Part shown: positions 18,021 through 27,263 of the stretch, piece after piece
Position numbering within the stretch: the stretch's first letter is position 1
Layout: each line of letters opens with the position of its first letter
Assembly (NCBI RefSeq): GCF_000373265.1
Contig: NZ_KB890762.1
Span: forward strand, 816,833-880,832
Direction of reading: 5' to 3'
Length of the DNA stretch: 64,000 nucleotides
DNA from: Pontibacter roseus DSM 17521
GTDB lineage: Bacteria > Bacteroidota > Bacteroidia > Cytophagales > Hymenobacteraceae
The notes under the pieces: model-generated
What the model was told of the DNA's origin: nothing
Databases searched by the model: none
What the model saw: the letters and a program-made list of their open reading frames with translations, nothing else
Position numbers and translations under genes: made by a program

Positions 18021-18854
18021 ATGATTCCATTTAAAAACCTTTCCCGCGGCTTTGTCATCCTTTTCAGTCTGTTTGCTTTCAGCAGCTGCGAGGACAACGA
18101 AGGCGTGATTTTCTCAACTCAAGACGACATCCGCTTGGGTGAGCAGGTATCGCAGCAGGTAGACTCCACTTACCGAGCCAAAGGCCAACTTCTGGAGCCC
18201 AACAGCAGCAATGCCAACGTGCAGAAGGCTTACACGCACCTGAACCGCATCGTGAACCGGGTACTCAACTCCGGAGAAGTAAAATACCGCAATGATTTTG
18301 CTTGGACCGTTAAAATCATCGATGACCGAGAGACTCTGAACGCCTTCGCGGCACCCGGCGGCTACATCTATGTATACACTGGCCTCATCAAGTTCCTGGA
18401 CGATGAAGACCACCTGGCGGGCGTACTGGCCCATGAGATTGCTCACGCCGATAAACGCCACAGCGTACGGCAGCTGCAACGCGACTATGGCATCGCGCTG
18501 CTGCTTTCCGTGGCGCTGGGCAACAACCCGGGAGCGCTGCAGCAGATTGCGGCGCAGCTGGCCGGCACACTGGCTGGGCTCCGCTTCAGTCGAGAAGCGG
18601 AGACGGAGGCCGATAACACCTCCGTGCTATACCTGGGCGGCACCAAGTACTACTCCTGCGATGGGGCAGCTGGCTTTTTTGTGAAGCTCAATTCCCAGGC
18701 CCAGGGCAGCAACCCGCCTGAGTTCCTGAGCACCCACCCCAACCCAGACAACCGCGTAGAGAACATTCAGCAGCAGGCACAACAGCAGGGTTGCTCCACC
18801 GACAACGCACCAGACAATGATTTCAATGAATTGAAGAAGAGCCTGAATTTATAA
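18021..18854 (+). CDS. M48 family metalloprotease, lipoprotein
   Basis: A 277-residue exported peptidase. The signal ends in a lipobox-like FAFSSC with Cys near residue 24. The zinc motif is HEIAH in LAGVLAHEIAHADKRH, with the third ligand Glu in SREAETEADNTSV. FAAPGGYIYVYTGLI is the usual M48 substrate-cleft segment, and STHPNPDNRVENI is the family's C-terminal motif. Related to BepA/LoiP-type envelope quality-control proteases. A second M48 paralogue is encoded at 24777-25586. Confidence 0.92.
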   Translation: MIPFKNLSRGFVILFSLFAFSSCEDNEGVIFSTQDDIRLGEQVSQQVDSTYRAKGQLLEPNSSNANVQKAYTHLNRIVNRVLNSGEVKYRNDFAWTVKIIDDRETLNAFAAPGGYIYVYTGLIKFLDDEDHLAGVLAHEIAHADKRHSVRQLQRDYGIALLLSVALGNNPGALQQIAAQLAGTLAGLRFSREAETEADNTSVLYLGGTKYYSCDGAAGFFVKLNSQAQGSNPPEFLSTHPNPDNRVENIQQQAQQQGCSTDNAPDNDFNELKKSLNL

Positions 18855-18910
18855 GCCTTGGCGCTGCCTGCCCTACCGCGGGCGGTGCTGTTTTATACCT
18901 GAGCACGACT

Positions 18911-20053
18911 ATGAAAAAAATTAAAACCAAGGCAGTCAAAACCGTACTGAAGGCAGAGGAACAGTTTGACCTGCTCTCCTTCCAGCTTCGGCGCAAGCTT
19001 AACATGTTCGGGCCGCTGCACATTAGAGTTTACCGCAGCTACGGCACCCCCACCCGCTTGTATGTCAAAGGACGTGTGATGGAAGACAAAGGCATCACCG
19101 TTTCAGAAGCAAATGATACGCTGTGGGAAAACCTGATGAACATGTACCGGCGCTTCAACAGCAACGAAATCCCTGGTGCGCGGGTGGAGCTTTGCCTCGG
19201 CGACCAAAAACATGAGATTACCACCGATGCAGAAGGCTATTTCGTGCTCAACCTGGCGCCGGAAAAGCCACTGGAGCTGGAGGATATCTGGCATACCATC
19301 GACATCAAACTGACAGAATCGCCGGTCCCATTTGAGGGGGAGGTGACGGCGAAGGCGCACGTGCTGGTTCCCCCACCCGATGCGGAGTATGGCATCATCA
19401 GTGACATAGACGATACCATTGTGCGCACTGGTGCCACCAGCCTGCTGCAGACCGGCCGGAATGTGCTCCTCAACAACGCGCACACCCGCATCCCTTTCCA
19501 CGGGGTTGCATCTTTTTACAAATCGCTGCAGCTGGGGCGCAACGGCAAGCGCAACAACCCTTTTTTCTACGTTTCCAGTAGCCCCTGGAACACCTATGAC
19601 ATGCTTTACCATTTCCTGGAGCTGAACGAGATACCGCAGGGCCCGCTCCTGCTCCGCGACTTCGGTATCGACGAGAGTAAAATCGGGAAATCGGACCACA
19701 TGAGCCACAAGTACAAGGAAATTGAAAACATCCTGATTACCTACCCCAAGCTCAACTTCATTCTGATAGGCGACAGTGGGCAGCAGGACGCCGCCATCTA
19801 CAGCGAAGTCGTGAAGAAGCACCCCGGCAGAATCATGGCCATCTACATCCGGGATGTGAACGTGGAGAAGCACACCAAAAAAGTCGTGTCGATTTTTGAT
19901 GAGCTGAAGGATTCGGGCGAGGTAGAGATGGTACTGGTAAAGGAGACGCTGGAAGCCGCCGAACACGCCGCTCAGTGCGGGTACATCTTCACAGAGGAAC
20001 TCCCTGAAATCGCCAAAGAAACGGAGATAGACGCAGCGGGAGACGAAGGTTGA
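18911..20053 (+). CDS. App1-type phosphatidate phosphatase-like protein (DUF2183)
   Basis: A 380-residue protein. The core has the HAD-like motif GIISDIDDTIVRTGAT (about 158-173), followed by FFYVSSSPWNTYDML and LIGDSGQQDAAIY, the three motifs of the App1/DUF2183 family. In yeast, App1 is a Mg2+-dependent phosphatidate phosphatase. The N-terminal 150 residues form a beta-rich domain typical of bacterial members. No signal peptide, so cytoplasmic. Lipid substrate is inferred from the family. Confidence 0.88.
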   Translation: MKKIKTKAVKTVLKAEEQFDLLSFQLRRKLNMFGPLHIRVYRSYGTPTRLYVKGRVMEDKGITVSEANDTLWENLMNMYRRFNSNEIPGARVELCLGDQKHEITTDAEGYFVLNLAPEKPLELEDIWHTIDIKLTESPVPFEGEVTAKAHVLVPPPDAEYGIISDIDDTIVRTGATSLLQTGRNVLLNNAHTRIPFHGVASFYKSLQLGRNGKRNNPFFYVSSSPWNTYDMLYHFLELNEIPQGPLLLRDFGIDESKIGKSDHMSHKYKEIENILITYPKLNFILIGDSGQQDAAIYSEVVKKHPGRIMAIYIRDVNVEKHTKKVVSIFDELKDSGEVEMVLVKETLEAAEHAAQCGYIFTEELPEIAKETEIDAAGDEG

Positions 20054-20128
20054 ATTGACATCTAGCTAGTTATGTGGTCCCTGGTCCGACCAATTTGCCA
20101 CTTAGTGGGTGAGAACCCCGCAGCTACA

Positions 20129-20172
20129 AACATCCCCCTGCCCCCTTCTAGGGGGGACTTTCTGCCATTACT
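20129..20172. repeat. G/C-palindrome repeat, copy 2
   Basis: Second copy of the 44-bp unit at 4055-4098, with CCCCCTTC and a G run on either side of the centre and the same ACTTTCTGCC flank; about four substitutions. Confidence 0.75.
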
Positions 20173-20249
20173 ACCTCAAGGGTATAGGCGCTGTAGCGCA
20201 GAAGATTGGCAGTTATAGCCTCAACACCCCTCTTGCTCCCCTCAAGGGG

Positions 20250-20465
20250 AGAGTATCCACAGCAGTTACGTAGCAAAGACATCAGCCAGATGCACCCCGT
20301 GACGATTTTTTGTTCGAGCGGTCAGCGAGTTCAAAAGCGTCTTGATTCTTTTGCTTACTCTGGGGGTAGGCCCCCTCGATTTTCATCAAGGAGAAAAGTA
20401 AGGCCTCACCGGCGAGGTGAGGCTATGGAACAACAAAGCGAGCAATTAGCAACAGACGCTGCTAC
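20250..20465 (+). repeat. structured intergenic repeat (pseudoknot RNA candidate), copy 2
   Basis: P1 GACGATTTT (20301-20309) with AAAAGCGTC (20333-20341), one A/G mismatch; P2 CTTGAT (20341-20346) with ATCAAG (20385-20390); P3 CTTAC (20354-20358) plus TTTTC (20380-20384) with GAAAAGTAAG (20393-20402). The left side of P3 is split by a 21-base insert containing its own GGGGG/CCCCC hairpin. P4 GCCTCACC (20403-20410) pairs with GGTGAGGC (20416-20423). The loop sequences TGTTCGAGCG and TCAGCGAG match the other copies, while stem bases differ in compensating pairs. It lies between two convergent genes. Confidence 0.7.
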
Positions 20466-20495
20466 ACTCGCACAAGACCACACTACATTTGCAAA

Positions 20496-20993
20496 CTAGC
20501 TCGAATGGTCAGCTATAATCTTCCAGCCTTCTGGGAAGTGTTTGAAAATCACTGAAAAATGCCCTTCCAAGTCACCTAATTTTGCTTCGCGCTGCAAGTG
20601 CCACTTCCCTACCACCAACATGGTCTCAGCCGACAGCGGCCGCATCTCCTTCAACTCAAACTCTAGCTTGCCCATGGCAGACGTGTCTGGATAGTTCTTT
20701 CGGTAATTGTCCAAGGTCTGCTGCCAGCCATAGGTCAGGCCGCTCTTTCCTACGAACAGCAGAGAATCGGATTTCCAATAATCAGCCATGTAGCACTCCA
20801 AGTCACCCCGGCTCCAGCAGGCAGACTGGTTTTGCAACACCTCCCGCACTTCTCGTTTGGCGGTTTCAATACCCTTCGCTTCATCGGTTTGAGACGGGGC
20901 TGTTGTCACCTGGCGTTCCTCCTTCTGCCCGCATGAAAACAACAGGAATCCGGCACATAGGACAATCAGAAGGGGGTTATTAGCTTTCTTCAT
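20496..20993 (-). CDS. SnoaL/DUF4440-like (NTF2 fold) lipoprotein
   Basis: A 165-residue protein with a lipoprotein-type signal (MKKANNPLLIVLCAGFLLFSC) and an NTF2-like fold recognisable from EVREVLQNQSACWSRGDLECYM, GWQQTLDNYRKNYPD and GKWHLQRE...GHFSVIFKHFPEGWKII. This matches the DUF4440/SnoaL-like group; no function can be stated. The Met at 20993 gives a proper signal peptide. It starts inside the last codons of the upstream mtgA gene, so the two are probably co-transcribed. Confidence 0.75.
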   Translation of the reverse strand: MKKANNPLLIVLCAGFLLFSCGQKEERQVTTAPSQTDEAKGIETAKREVREVLQNQSACWSRGDLECYMADYWKSDSLLFVGKSGLTYGWQQTLDNYRKNYPDTSAMGKLEFELKEMRPLSAETMLVVGKWHLQREAKLGDLEGHFSVIFKHFPEGWKIIADHSS

Positions 20994-21711
20994 TTTCAGG
21001 AAGTATAGTTTTGATATAAGTGGTGCCACCAAGCCTTCCCATGGCCCGGGCTATACGCACTCGGCGCCCTAAAATGTAGGAGGATGGTCTGGCCGCAGAA
21101 TAGCGTATAGGATTAGGCAATACCGCCGCCAACAAGGCCGCTTGCTGACGCCCCACATCCGCGGCTGGTTTCTTGAAATACTTCTGGGAAGCCGCCTCCA
21201 CACCAAATACCCCATCGCCCATCTCGGCAATGTTCAGGTATACCTCCAAGATGCGCTGCTTGCCCCACAGCACCTCAATCAAAAACGTAAAATAGGCCTC
21301 AACCGCTTTGCGCAGGTAACTGCGCCCGTGCCACAGGAACACGTTTTTCGCCACCTGTTGGCTGATGGTGCTGCCTCCCCTTATGTTTTTGCCCTTTTGG
21401 TTGCGCTTAAAGGCATCCGCTATGGCATCAAAGTCAAATCCGCTGTGCTGGAGAAAAAGCTGGTCTTCCGAAGCTATCACGGCCAATGGCAGTTGAGCCG
21501 ACATCTCCTCTAACTTCACAAACCTATACCTGATGGCAGGGTCTTCTTTGCCGGCAGAACCGGCCTCGGCACGGCGCTGCACCATGTGCAGCGTGGCAGG
21601 GGGCGCCACCCAGCGGTATACCAGCACCCATACCACACTCAGCAGGAAAAGGCTGAGGATGAGCTTTAGGATAATAAGCTTGAACTCACGAAGCCCCAGC
21701 CGTTTTTTCAT
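20980..21711 (-). CDS. mtgA: monofunctional biosynthetic peptidoglycan transglycosylase
   Basis: A GT51 glycosyltransferase of 243 residues that polymerises lipid II into glycan strands at the inner membrane. One membrane anchor (about residues 11-33) precedes the catalytic domain. Motifs: ASEDQLFLQHSGFDFDAI with the catalytic Glu, GGSTISQQVAKN, RKAVEAYFTFLIE and EVYLNIAEMGDGVFGVEAAS with the second Glu. No transpeptidase domain, hence monofunctional. Downstream, the NTF2-like gene overlaps its 3' end by 14 bases. Confidence 0.94.
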   Translation of the reverse strand: MKKRLGLREFKLIILKLILSLFLLSVVWVLVYRWVAPPATLHMVQRRAEAGSAGKEDPAIRYRFVKLEEMSAQLPLAVIASEDQLFLQHSGFDFDAIADAFKRNQKGKNIRGGSTISQQVAKNVFLWHGRSYLRKAVEAYFTFLIEVLWGKQRILEVYLNIAEMGDGVFGVEAASQKYFKKPAADVGRQQAALLAAVLPNPIRYSAARPSSYILGRRVRIARAMGRLGGTTYIKTILPENEES

Positions 21712-21908
21712 AATTGCAATGCGCTAAAAATAAGTGGGCAAAGCTACATCATTTGCATCATATTTCCAGTAGCCAACTCACCTCCTGGCTGGCCAACTTA
21801 ACACAGGCAGGAACAAGGCCGTATTCCCAATAGAGAGCAACCAAACGTAGCAGACTCGACTGACCGTACACAAAAAGCGCCTTTGTCTGTTAATACCTCA
21901 AAAAGCCA

Positions 21909-22550
21909 ATGACAAAGCAAAAGTACCTGCCCCTTTTCCCGTTGAACATTGTGGTGTTTCCGGGTGAGAAGCTGAACCTGCATATATTTGAGCCGCGCTA
22001 CAAGCAGCTCATACAAGATTGTATGACCAGCGGAGGCACCTTCGGCATACCTACTTACATCAACAAAGGTGTGGGGCTGTTTGGCACCGAGGTAAAAATC
22101 CTGAACGTGGAGAAGACGTATGCAACCGGAGAGATGGACATACGCACTCAAGGTATGGGTATATTCAAGATAGCGACGTTTGATAGAACGGCTCCCGGCA
22201 AACTGTATGCCGGCGGTATGGTGGAGGAAGTAGAGAACCAGCAGGACGAGGACATAGTGACTAAACTCAAGTTGCAGGAAAAGCTAAAGGAACTCTACGA
22301 GGCGCTGGGCATCAGCAGCATATTTCTGGACTTGCCTGAAGATTTTAAATCCTACGATGTGGGGCACCACCTCGGCCTGAACACCGAACAGGAATATACC
22401 TTGCTGCAGTGCCAAAGTGAGGCGCTGCGCCAGGAGATGATTTTGCAGCACCTGGAACAGGTCCTGCCCATTGTGGCCGAAACCGAAAAACTGAAGGAGC
22501 GGGTGAAGCTAAACGGTCACTTCAAAAACCTGACACCTCCCAACTTTTAA
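21909..22550 (+). CDS. Lon substrate-binding (N-terminal) domain protein
   Basis: A 213-residue stand-alone Lon N-terminal domain. The opening LPLFPLNIVVFPGEKLNLHIFEPRYKQLI is the diagnostic stretch (read in parts), followed by a mixed beta core and a helical C-terminal bundle. It has no ATPase or protease domain. Such proteins are widespread but poorly understood; they may bind unfolded substrates. Nine bases separate it from the metallophosphoesterase gene, suggesting co-transcription. Confidence 0.85.
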   Translation: MTKQKYLPLFPLNIVVFPGEKLNLHIFEPRYKQLIQDCMTSGGTFGIPTYINKGVGLFGTEVKILNVEKTYATGEMDIRTQGMGIFKIATFDRTAPGKLYAGGMVEEVENQQDEDIVTKLKLQEKLKELYEALGISSIFLDLPEDFKSYDVGHHLGLNTEQEYTLLQCQSEALRQEMILQHLEQVLPIVAETEKLKERVKLNGHFKNLTPPNF

Positions 22551-22559
22551 GTTACGTGC

Positions 22560-23786
22560 ATGCTTATATATTTCCTCATCATTACCACCGTCCTCTTCAC
22601 AGTCTTTGTGCTGTTTAGCTATTGGCAGGAGCTCAAATACCGCAATAAACCTTATTACAGGCTCTCGGATGTGGGGTGGCGCAAGTGCCAGCCCAGCCCG
22701 CAGGCGGAGGTGGTGCACAGCATTGCTTTTTTGGGGGATGTAGGCGCCGTGTCCATTGATGGCACAGACCCGGTGCTAAGGCTCCTGCAGGAATGGCAAC
22801 ACAGCGCAGGCGCCAACGGGAGTGTCCTGTTTCTAGGCGATAACCTATACCCTGTCGGGTTGCCAGCTGAGGATAACCGGCACTACCACACGGCTAAAGA
22901 AAGGCTGGACCACCTGCTGGGCATCGTCAAATCATATGACGGCAAGAGCATTTTCCTGAGCGGCAACCACGACTGGAACAAAGGCCGCAAAAGAGGCCTG
23001 GAGTACGTACTGCGCCAGGAAAAATATGTGGTGGAGGCCCTTCAGGACGAATGCAGTTATCTGCCGCGCCACGGCTGCCCAGGGCCTGATGCCATACAAC
23101 TGGCAGAGGGGCTGCTGCTCATCATCATCAACACGCAGTGGTGGGTGCAACGTGGCGAGAAACCGCTAGGCAAGGCGCAAGGCTGCCAGTATAATAACAT
23201 CGAAGAATTCTTCCTGCGCCTGAACAAGCTGCTACGCCGCAATAGGCACCAGCGCATCGTGATAGCCGCGCACCACCCTCTTTACAGCAATGCACTTCAT
23301 GGCGGCAAATTCACTATGAAGCAACACATTTTCCCGCTCACGGCGGCGCACAAGCGCTTTTATATTCCGCTGCCCATCTTCGGTTCGCTCTTCCCCTTCT
23401 ACCGCAAAATGTTTGGAGCCTACGAGGACATGTCGCACCGCAAGTACCGCAAGATGCGCAAGCGGCTGCTCAACATCTTTCACCAGTACAGCAATATCGT
23501 TTATGTGGCTGGGCATGACCACAACCTGCAGCATTTCGAAGTGCGCCAGAACCACTACATCGTCAGCGGGTCCGCCAGCAAGACTTCTTTTGTGAAGAAA
23601 GGCGGCAAAGCCACCTTCACAATTGAGCAGAAGGGCTTCTTTGTGCTCAACTACTACAATACTGGGGAACTGTGGCTGGAGGCAGTGGCAGCTAATTCCG
23701 ATGAGGCGTCTTCCAAGCCAGGCTTTGTCTTGTTCCGAAAGGAACTGCACCCGATGCTGCAGCCAGTGGAGAAGGTATCGGAATAA
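22560..23786 (+). CDS. membrane-anchored metallophosphoesterase
   Basis: A 408-residue calcineurin-like phosphoesterase. A hydrophobic N-terminus (residues 2-22) anchors or exports it. The five metal-binding motifs can be read: FLGDVG, LFLGDNLYP, LSGNHDWN, IAAHHPLY and VYVAGHDHN. Bacteroidota homologues may be fused to outer-membrane barrels; this one ends after the phosphoesterase domain and a short tail. Substrate unknown. Nine bases downstream of the Lon-N gene. Confidence 0.9.
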   Translation: MLIYFLIITTVLFTVFVLFSYWQELKYRNKPYYRLSDVGWRKCQPSPQAEVVHSIAFLGDVGAVSIDGTDPVLRLLQEWQHSAGANGSVLFLGDNLYPVGLPAEDNRHYHTAKERLDHLLGIVKSYDGKSIFLSGNHDWNKGRKRGLEYVLRQEKYVVEALQDECSYLPRHGCPGPDAIQLAEGLLLIIINTQWWVQRGEKPLGKAQGCQYNNIEEFFLRLNKLLRRNRHQRIVIAAHHPLYSNALHGGKFTMKQHIFPLTAAHKRFYIPLPIFGSLFPFYRKMFGAYEDMSHRKYRKMRKRLLNIFHQYSNIVYVAGHDHNLQHFEVRQNHYIVSGSASKTSFVKKGGKATFTIEQKGFFVLNYYNTGELWLEAVAANSDEASSKPGFVLFRKELHPMLQPVEKVSE

Positions 23787-23811
23787 GGGACAAGTATAGG
23801 TATAGGTATGG

Positions 23812-24720
23812 CTATGACTCAGTTTCGGGGGCTGGCAGGATTACCTTCAGACTCTTCGGGTGCATGGTTACTTTGATTTCCTTGCCTAATACCACATCTT
23901 CTCCATCTACGTGCGACACTTCACCATCTACGTTGTAAATGGTGGCCGTCCTGCAACTTATGCGGCGGGTATAGACGGAGCTGTCAATCGTGTCAGTATA
24001 CATTCTGTACAGGATGCCCAGGCCTGCCGCCTTCGGGAAGGGTTCAATCAAACATATTTCAAAGCGGCCGTCGTTCAGCACCCCGTTCGGATTGATAGCT
24101 GCATTGCTGCCAAAGGCATTGGCGTTGGCGATGGTCACCATGAACGCCTCTCCCTCGAAATTTTCGCTGTCTGTCTCGATGCGATAGAACTTGGGCTCGT
24201 AGTTCAAGTACTCTTGCAGGGCTATCCAGGCGTAAGCGCCGGGTCCGCGGCGGTCTCCTTCACAGAACCGTTTCACCACCAAAGCATTGAACCCAAGGTC
24301 ACTCAGATGGATAGAAGGATGGCCGTTCAGGTCGATGGTATCAATGTTGCGGATGACGTGCGTGTGGATGAGCTGCAGCGCTTCCTCTGTATCCTGGGGT
24401 ATGTTCAAGTCTTTAGAAAGACCGTTGCCGGAACCAAGCGGAATAATACCGAGCGGTATGTGTTTGCCAATCAGCAGCGCCGCGACTTCATTTACCGTGC
24501 CGTCTCCGCCAACTGCAAACACCGCATCATATTTTTTTCCCTTTAGCATTTTGGCAATCTGCTCTTTGTCGTTATCACCTGTGGTTTTGTATAACTCACA
24601 GAGCAGGCCATGCTCCTGGCAAGCGACTTTTATTTCTTCTTCCAGCTCCTCTTTGTCGATGTCGCCGGCTATGGGATTGATGACAAAGAGCAGGTGCTGG
24701 AGTTTAATTGGATTTTGCAT
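23812..24720 (-). CDS. diacylglycerol kinase family lipid kinase (YegS/DgkB-like)
   Basis: A 302-residue cytoplasmic lipid kinase. The nucleotide-binding region has FVINPIAGD near the start and the hallmark AVGGDGTVNEVA, then IIPLGSGNGLSKDL. The C-terminal domain is a beta-sandwich with DGEVSHVDGEDV. Likely phosphorylates diacylglycerol or a related lipid in phospholipid turnover. Lies convergent to the metallophosphoesterase and upstream of the M48 peptidase on the same strand. Confidence 0.9.
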   Translation of the reverse strand: MQNPIKLQHLLFVINPIAGDIDKEELEEEIKVACQEHGLLCELYKTTGDNDKEQIAKMLKGKKYDAVFAVGGDGTVNEVAALLIGKHIPLGIIPLGSGNGLSKDLNIPQDTEEALQLIHTHVIRNIDTIDLNGHPSIHLSDLGFNALVVKRFCEGDRRGPGAYAWIALQEYLNYEPKFYRIETDSENFEGEAFMVTIANANAFGSNAAINPNGVLNDGRFEICLIEPFPKAAGLGILYRMYTDTIDSSVYTRRISCRTATIYNVDGEVSHVDGEDVVLGKEIKVTMHPKSLKVILPAPETES

Positions 24721-24776
24721 ACGTTGACGGTTGGTATTCCTAAGATGAAACAGTGGGTAGCTGTAATCAGGTATGG

Positions 24777-25586
24777 CTAAGGTAAAAGATTAGCAGGCAG
24801 GCCATTGGGGTATTCCTCTTGAATGGCTCGCTCTATCTCGGCCACGCGGTTGCCTGGGTTAGGGTGCGTCTGTGTGAATTCAGGTCCCCGGGCTCCCCCA
24901 CTCGCCTTCTCCAGAATGCGCATCACTTCCACCATGGCACGCGGGTCGTAGCCAGATTCTCCGGTTAACCGCACCGCCAGCCTATCCGATTCCAGCTCAT
25001 CGTCGCGGCCGTAACGCATGTTCACCAATTTGCCTATCATGGCAGCCGCTATGGCTCCGGACTGTGTAGCCGGGTTCTCAGGGTCATACATCGCGATGGC
25101 GGCCGCTCCCGTCAGGCCCTGCGTCAGCTTAGACTTGGCCAGTTGCTCTGCGGAATGCCGGCCCACCACGTGGCCTATCTCATGGCCTAGCACCCCCGCC
25201 AGTTGGCATTCGGTGCTGAGTTGGCGCAGTAGTCCAGCCGTAATGAACACCTGCCCACCAGGCAAGGCGAATGCATTCACAGTTTTCTCATCCGCCAGCA
25301 GGTGAAAGTCGAATTCGTAGGGCGTCTCATTAACTTTGGTGTTGCTCACGATACGCTGGCCCACTTCCTTTACTTTGGCAGCCGCCTGCTCGTCGGGGTG
25401 CAGGCCTCCGTACTGTGAGGCCATCTCAGGGGCGGCTTGTAGTCCCAGGGCTATCTCCTGCTCCACCGTTATATCTACGTGCTGCACTTCGCCGGTGTAC
25501 TCGTTTTCCTGCCTGTTGCACCAGTATGTGACCAGTGACACACCTGCTATCAGGAGCGCTGCTATAAACTTGATGATTATTCTCAT
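24777..25586 (-). CDS. M48 family metallopeptidase, membrane-anchored
   Basis: A 269-residue exported peptidase. One N-terminal hydrophobic segment (about 5-23) serves as signal or anchor. Zinc motif HEIGH lies in LAGVLGHEIGHVVGRHSAEQ, third ligand Glu in GRDDELESDRLAV. FALPGGQVFITAGLL and FTQTHPNPGNRVAEIERAI are shared with the other M48 protein at 18021-18854. Probable envelope protein quality-control protease. Confidence 0.92.
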   Translation of the reverse strand: MRIIIKFIAALLIAGVSLVTYWCNRQENEYTGEVQHVDITVEQEIALGLQAAPEMASQYGGLHPDEQAAAKVKEVGQRIVSNTKVNETPYEFDFHLLADEKTVNAFALPGGQVFITAGLLRQLSTECQLAGVLGHEIGHVVGRHSAEQLAKSKLTQGLTGAAAIAMYDPENPATQSGAIAAAMIGKLVNMRYGRDDELESDRLAVRLTGESGYDPRAMVEVMRILEKASGGARGPEFTQTHPNPGNRVAEIERAIQEEYPNGLPANLLP

Positions 25587-25899
25587 ACTCAGTTGGTTCT
25601 GATTCTCTCAATTACCCCCTGAAGGTCCGGGTGCTATACCTGCCCGACGGGTAGTAAAGTGTTGCATAAACATATACTTTCAATGCCGTAAAAAGTATAT
25701 AGAAAGAAAAGGAAATTGCGAGATAGAGTCAACGCAGGAGAAACCAGGAATGTAAAGTGACATCCAGGACACCCGTAATGTAGCGTAAAGTAATAAACAG
25801 GAGCAGCAGGCAAAAATTAAAAAATACCTATCCTATTCTATAGGATTTTCGTAATACATTACATTCGCTGCCGCGGCAGCACAAACTAAATCGAGACAT
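25587..25899. other. intergenic region, no feature recognised
   Basis: Between divergent genes. It contains one CTATACCT motif near 25633 and is AT-rich toward the right. Promoters for both neighbours should lie here but no full consensus is seen. Confidence 0.5.
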
Positions 25900-26097
25900 A
25901 TGAACATGAAACGAACATTCGGTGCCTTATTGACCATACTGGGTATAGTAGGCATCATTTGGGGAGCATATGCCTTCGTGATGGGAGGAGATGGCGTGGC
26001 CATAGGCAAATTCACTGCAGCCGTACCTTTTGTAGTTGGCCTCATCTTCTTCTTTGCGGGCATCAACCTGGTCAAAACGACCAAAGACCAAACTTAA
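25900..26097 (+). CDS. small two-helix membrane protein
   Basis: A 65-residue protein with two glycine-rich hydrophobic segments (about 6-26 and 36-56) and a charged C-terminus (KTTKDQT). The compact two-helix form resembles many uncharacterised stress-type small membrane proteins in Bacteroidota. A strong terminator follows 20 bases after the stop, supporting a real gene. An alternative start is the third codon. Confidence 0.72.
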   Translation: MNMKRTFGALLTILGIVGIIWGAYAFVMGGDGVAIGKFTAAVPFVVGLIFFFAGINLVKTTKDQT

Positions 26098-26117
26098 ACG
26101 AGTATTCGATAAAAAAG

Positions 26118-26154
26118 AAAGGCCCCCGCTGATACACACAGCGGGGGCCTTTTT
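26118..26154. terminator. bidirectional intrinsic terminator
   Basis: AAAGGCCCCCGCT (26118-26130) pairs perfectly with AGCGGGGGCCTTT (26140-26152). A and T runs on both sides serve the plus-strand small gene and the convergent L,D-transpeptidase gene. Confidence 0.88.
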
Positions 26155-26187
26155 GTATAGGTATAGCCTGGTTTGTCAGGCGAGGGT

Positions 26188-27003
26188 TCAAACAGATTTA
26201 TCCAGTAATTCGGTAGCCTCCAGGGCGTACGCCTCTACCGCAGCGTCTGTATCCAAATAAGTAGAAGTATACTTTTTGTCACCAGAGTGAATATATAGCA
26301 CGGTGTTATCCTTAATCAACTCAATCACGTCACTGGATATGGCGCGAGACACCGCAGGGCAACCAAGGCTTCTGCCGAGCCGACCGTACTGTTTCACAAA
26401 GTCTTCGCTCACGTAGTCGGCACCGTGCAACACAATAGCACGTTCCATGGCATTTGAATTATAAGCCTCATCCATACCTGACAACCGAAGTGACAGGCCA
26501 TGTTTGCCATGGTAGGTCTTGTCCGTCACATAAAAACCAATGCTGCTCATGTTGGAGTTTGGCTCGTTGGAGAACTTTTCAGCCTTCACATTGCCCGTAT
26601 TGCGGCCATGCGCTACTAAGGTGTTGTACAACACTTTGCGAGACTTCAGGTCTATAATCCACATGCGCTTCGAGTTGCTGGGCTTGCTGAAGTCGACCAC
26701 TGTCATCACATGTTTGTCAGCCGAGGCCAGGTTCTGCTGCCTGAAATTCCGGTAGCCGGTATAGGCCCGTTCAAAAACCGTAAAATCCAATCCTGTTTTC
26801 TCCAGTCCGGCCTGCTCGTATACCTCCTCTACATGCTGTTCAAAAGCGAGCTTTTTCTCAGCATAGGAAAGCGCAGCGGAATTCACTACTGAAACGGTAG
26901 ACTTGTTGTAATCGGAAGATTTGGAAGCATCACTGTGAGCGCCACCTGGGGTGGACATCAGCAATAAACTCAAGGTAAAAGAGGTGATGACTGCTTTTAT
27001 CAT
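26188..27003 (-). CDS. murein L,D-transpeptidase catalytic domain family protein
   Basis: A 271-residue exported protein with a signal peptide (about residues 1-22). The C-terminal half matches the YkuD-like family (YkuD_2 type): KRMWIIDLKSRKVLYNTLVAHG, IVLHGADYV and the active-site segment RSLGCPAVSRAIS, where the Cys is the nucleophile. Expected to act on peptidoglycan peptide stems in the periplasm. Single-gene unit with a terminator at 26118-26154. Confidence 0.88.
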   Translation of the reverse strand: MIKAVITSFTLSLLLMSTPGGAHSDASKSSDYNKSTVSVVNSAALSYAEKKLAFEQHVEEVYEQAGLEKTGLDFTVFERAYTGYRNFRQQNLASADKHVMTVVDFSKPSNSKRMWIIDLKSRKVLYNTLVAHGRNTGNVKAEKFSNEPNSNMSSIGFYVTDKTYHGKHGLSLRLSGMDEAYNSNAMERAIVLHGADYVSEDFVKQYGRLGRSLGCPAVSRAISSDVIELIKDNTVLYIHSGDKKYTSTYLDTDAAVEAYALEATELLDKSV

Positions 27004-27263
27004 AGGGTATTATTCTGGTTCTGTTATACGCAAGTAAAGTATCAACAGGATTCGCAACGGAAATTGTTCCATCTGCAGAGGCAATAGCAGAAACTAACGT
27101 TCCTGAAAAAGGACTATTGTAGGTTCAGAACGTTCAAACCCAAGCACTTTAGTATATGAACTTACTGAAATTTAAGTGAATGTACGGCAATCATATAGGA
27201 AAAACCTGATTTCTCTTGTATCAGACAGCACTAAGCTGCAATTTTGGGACAACAATCATCCGC

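Noticed and set aside
20206..20499. 97-aa ORF over the second repeat copy
   Set aside because: Peptide unlike those of the other two copies and overlaps an RNA-like element and the 3' end of a real gene.
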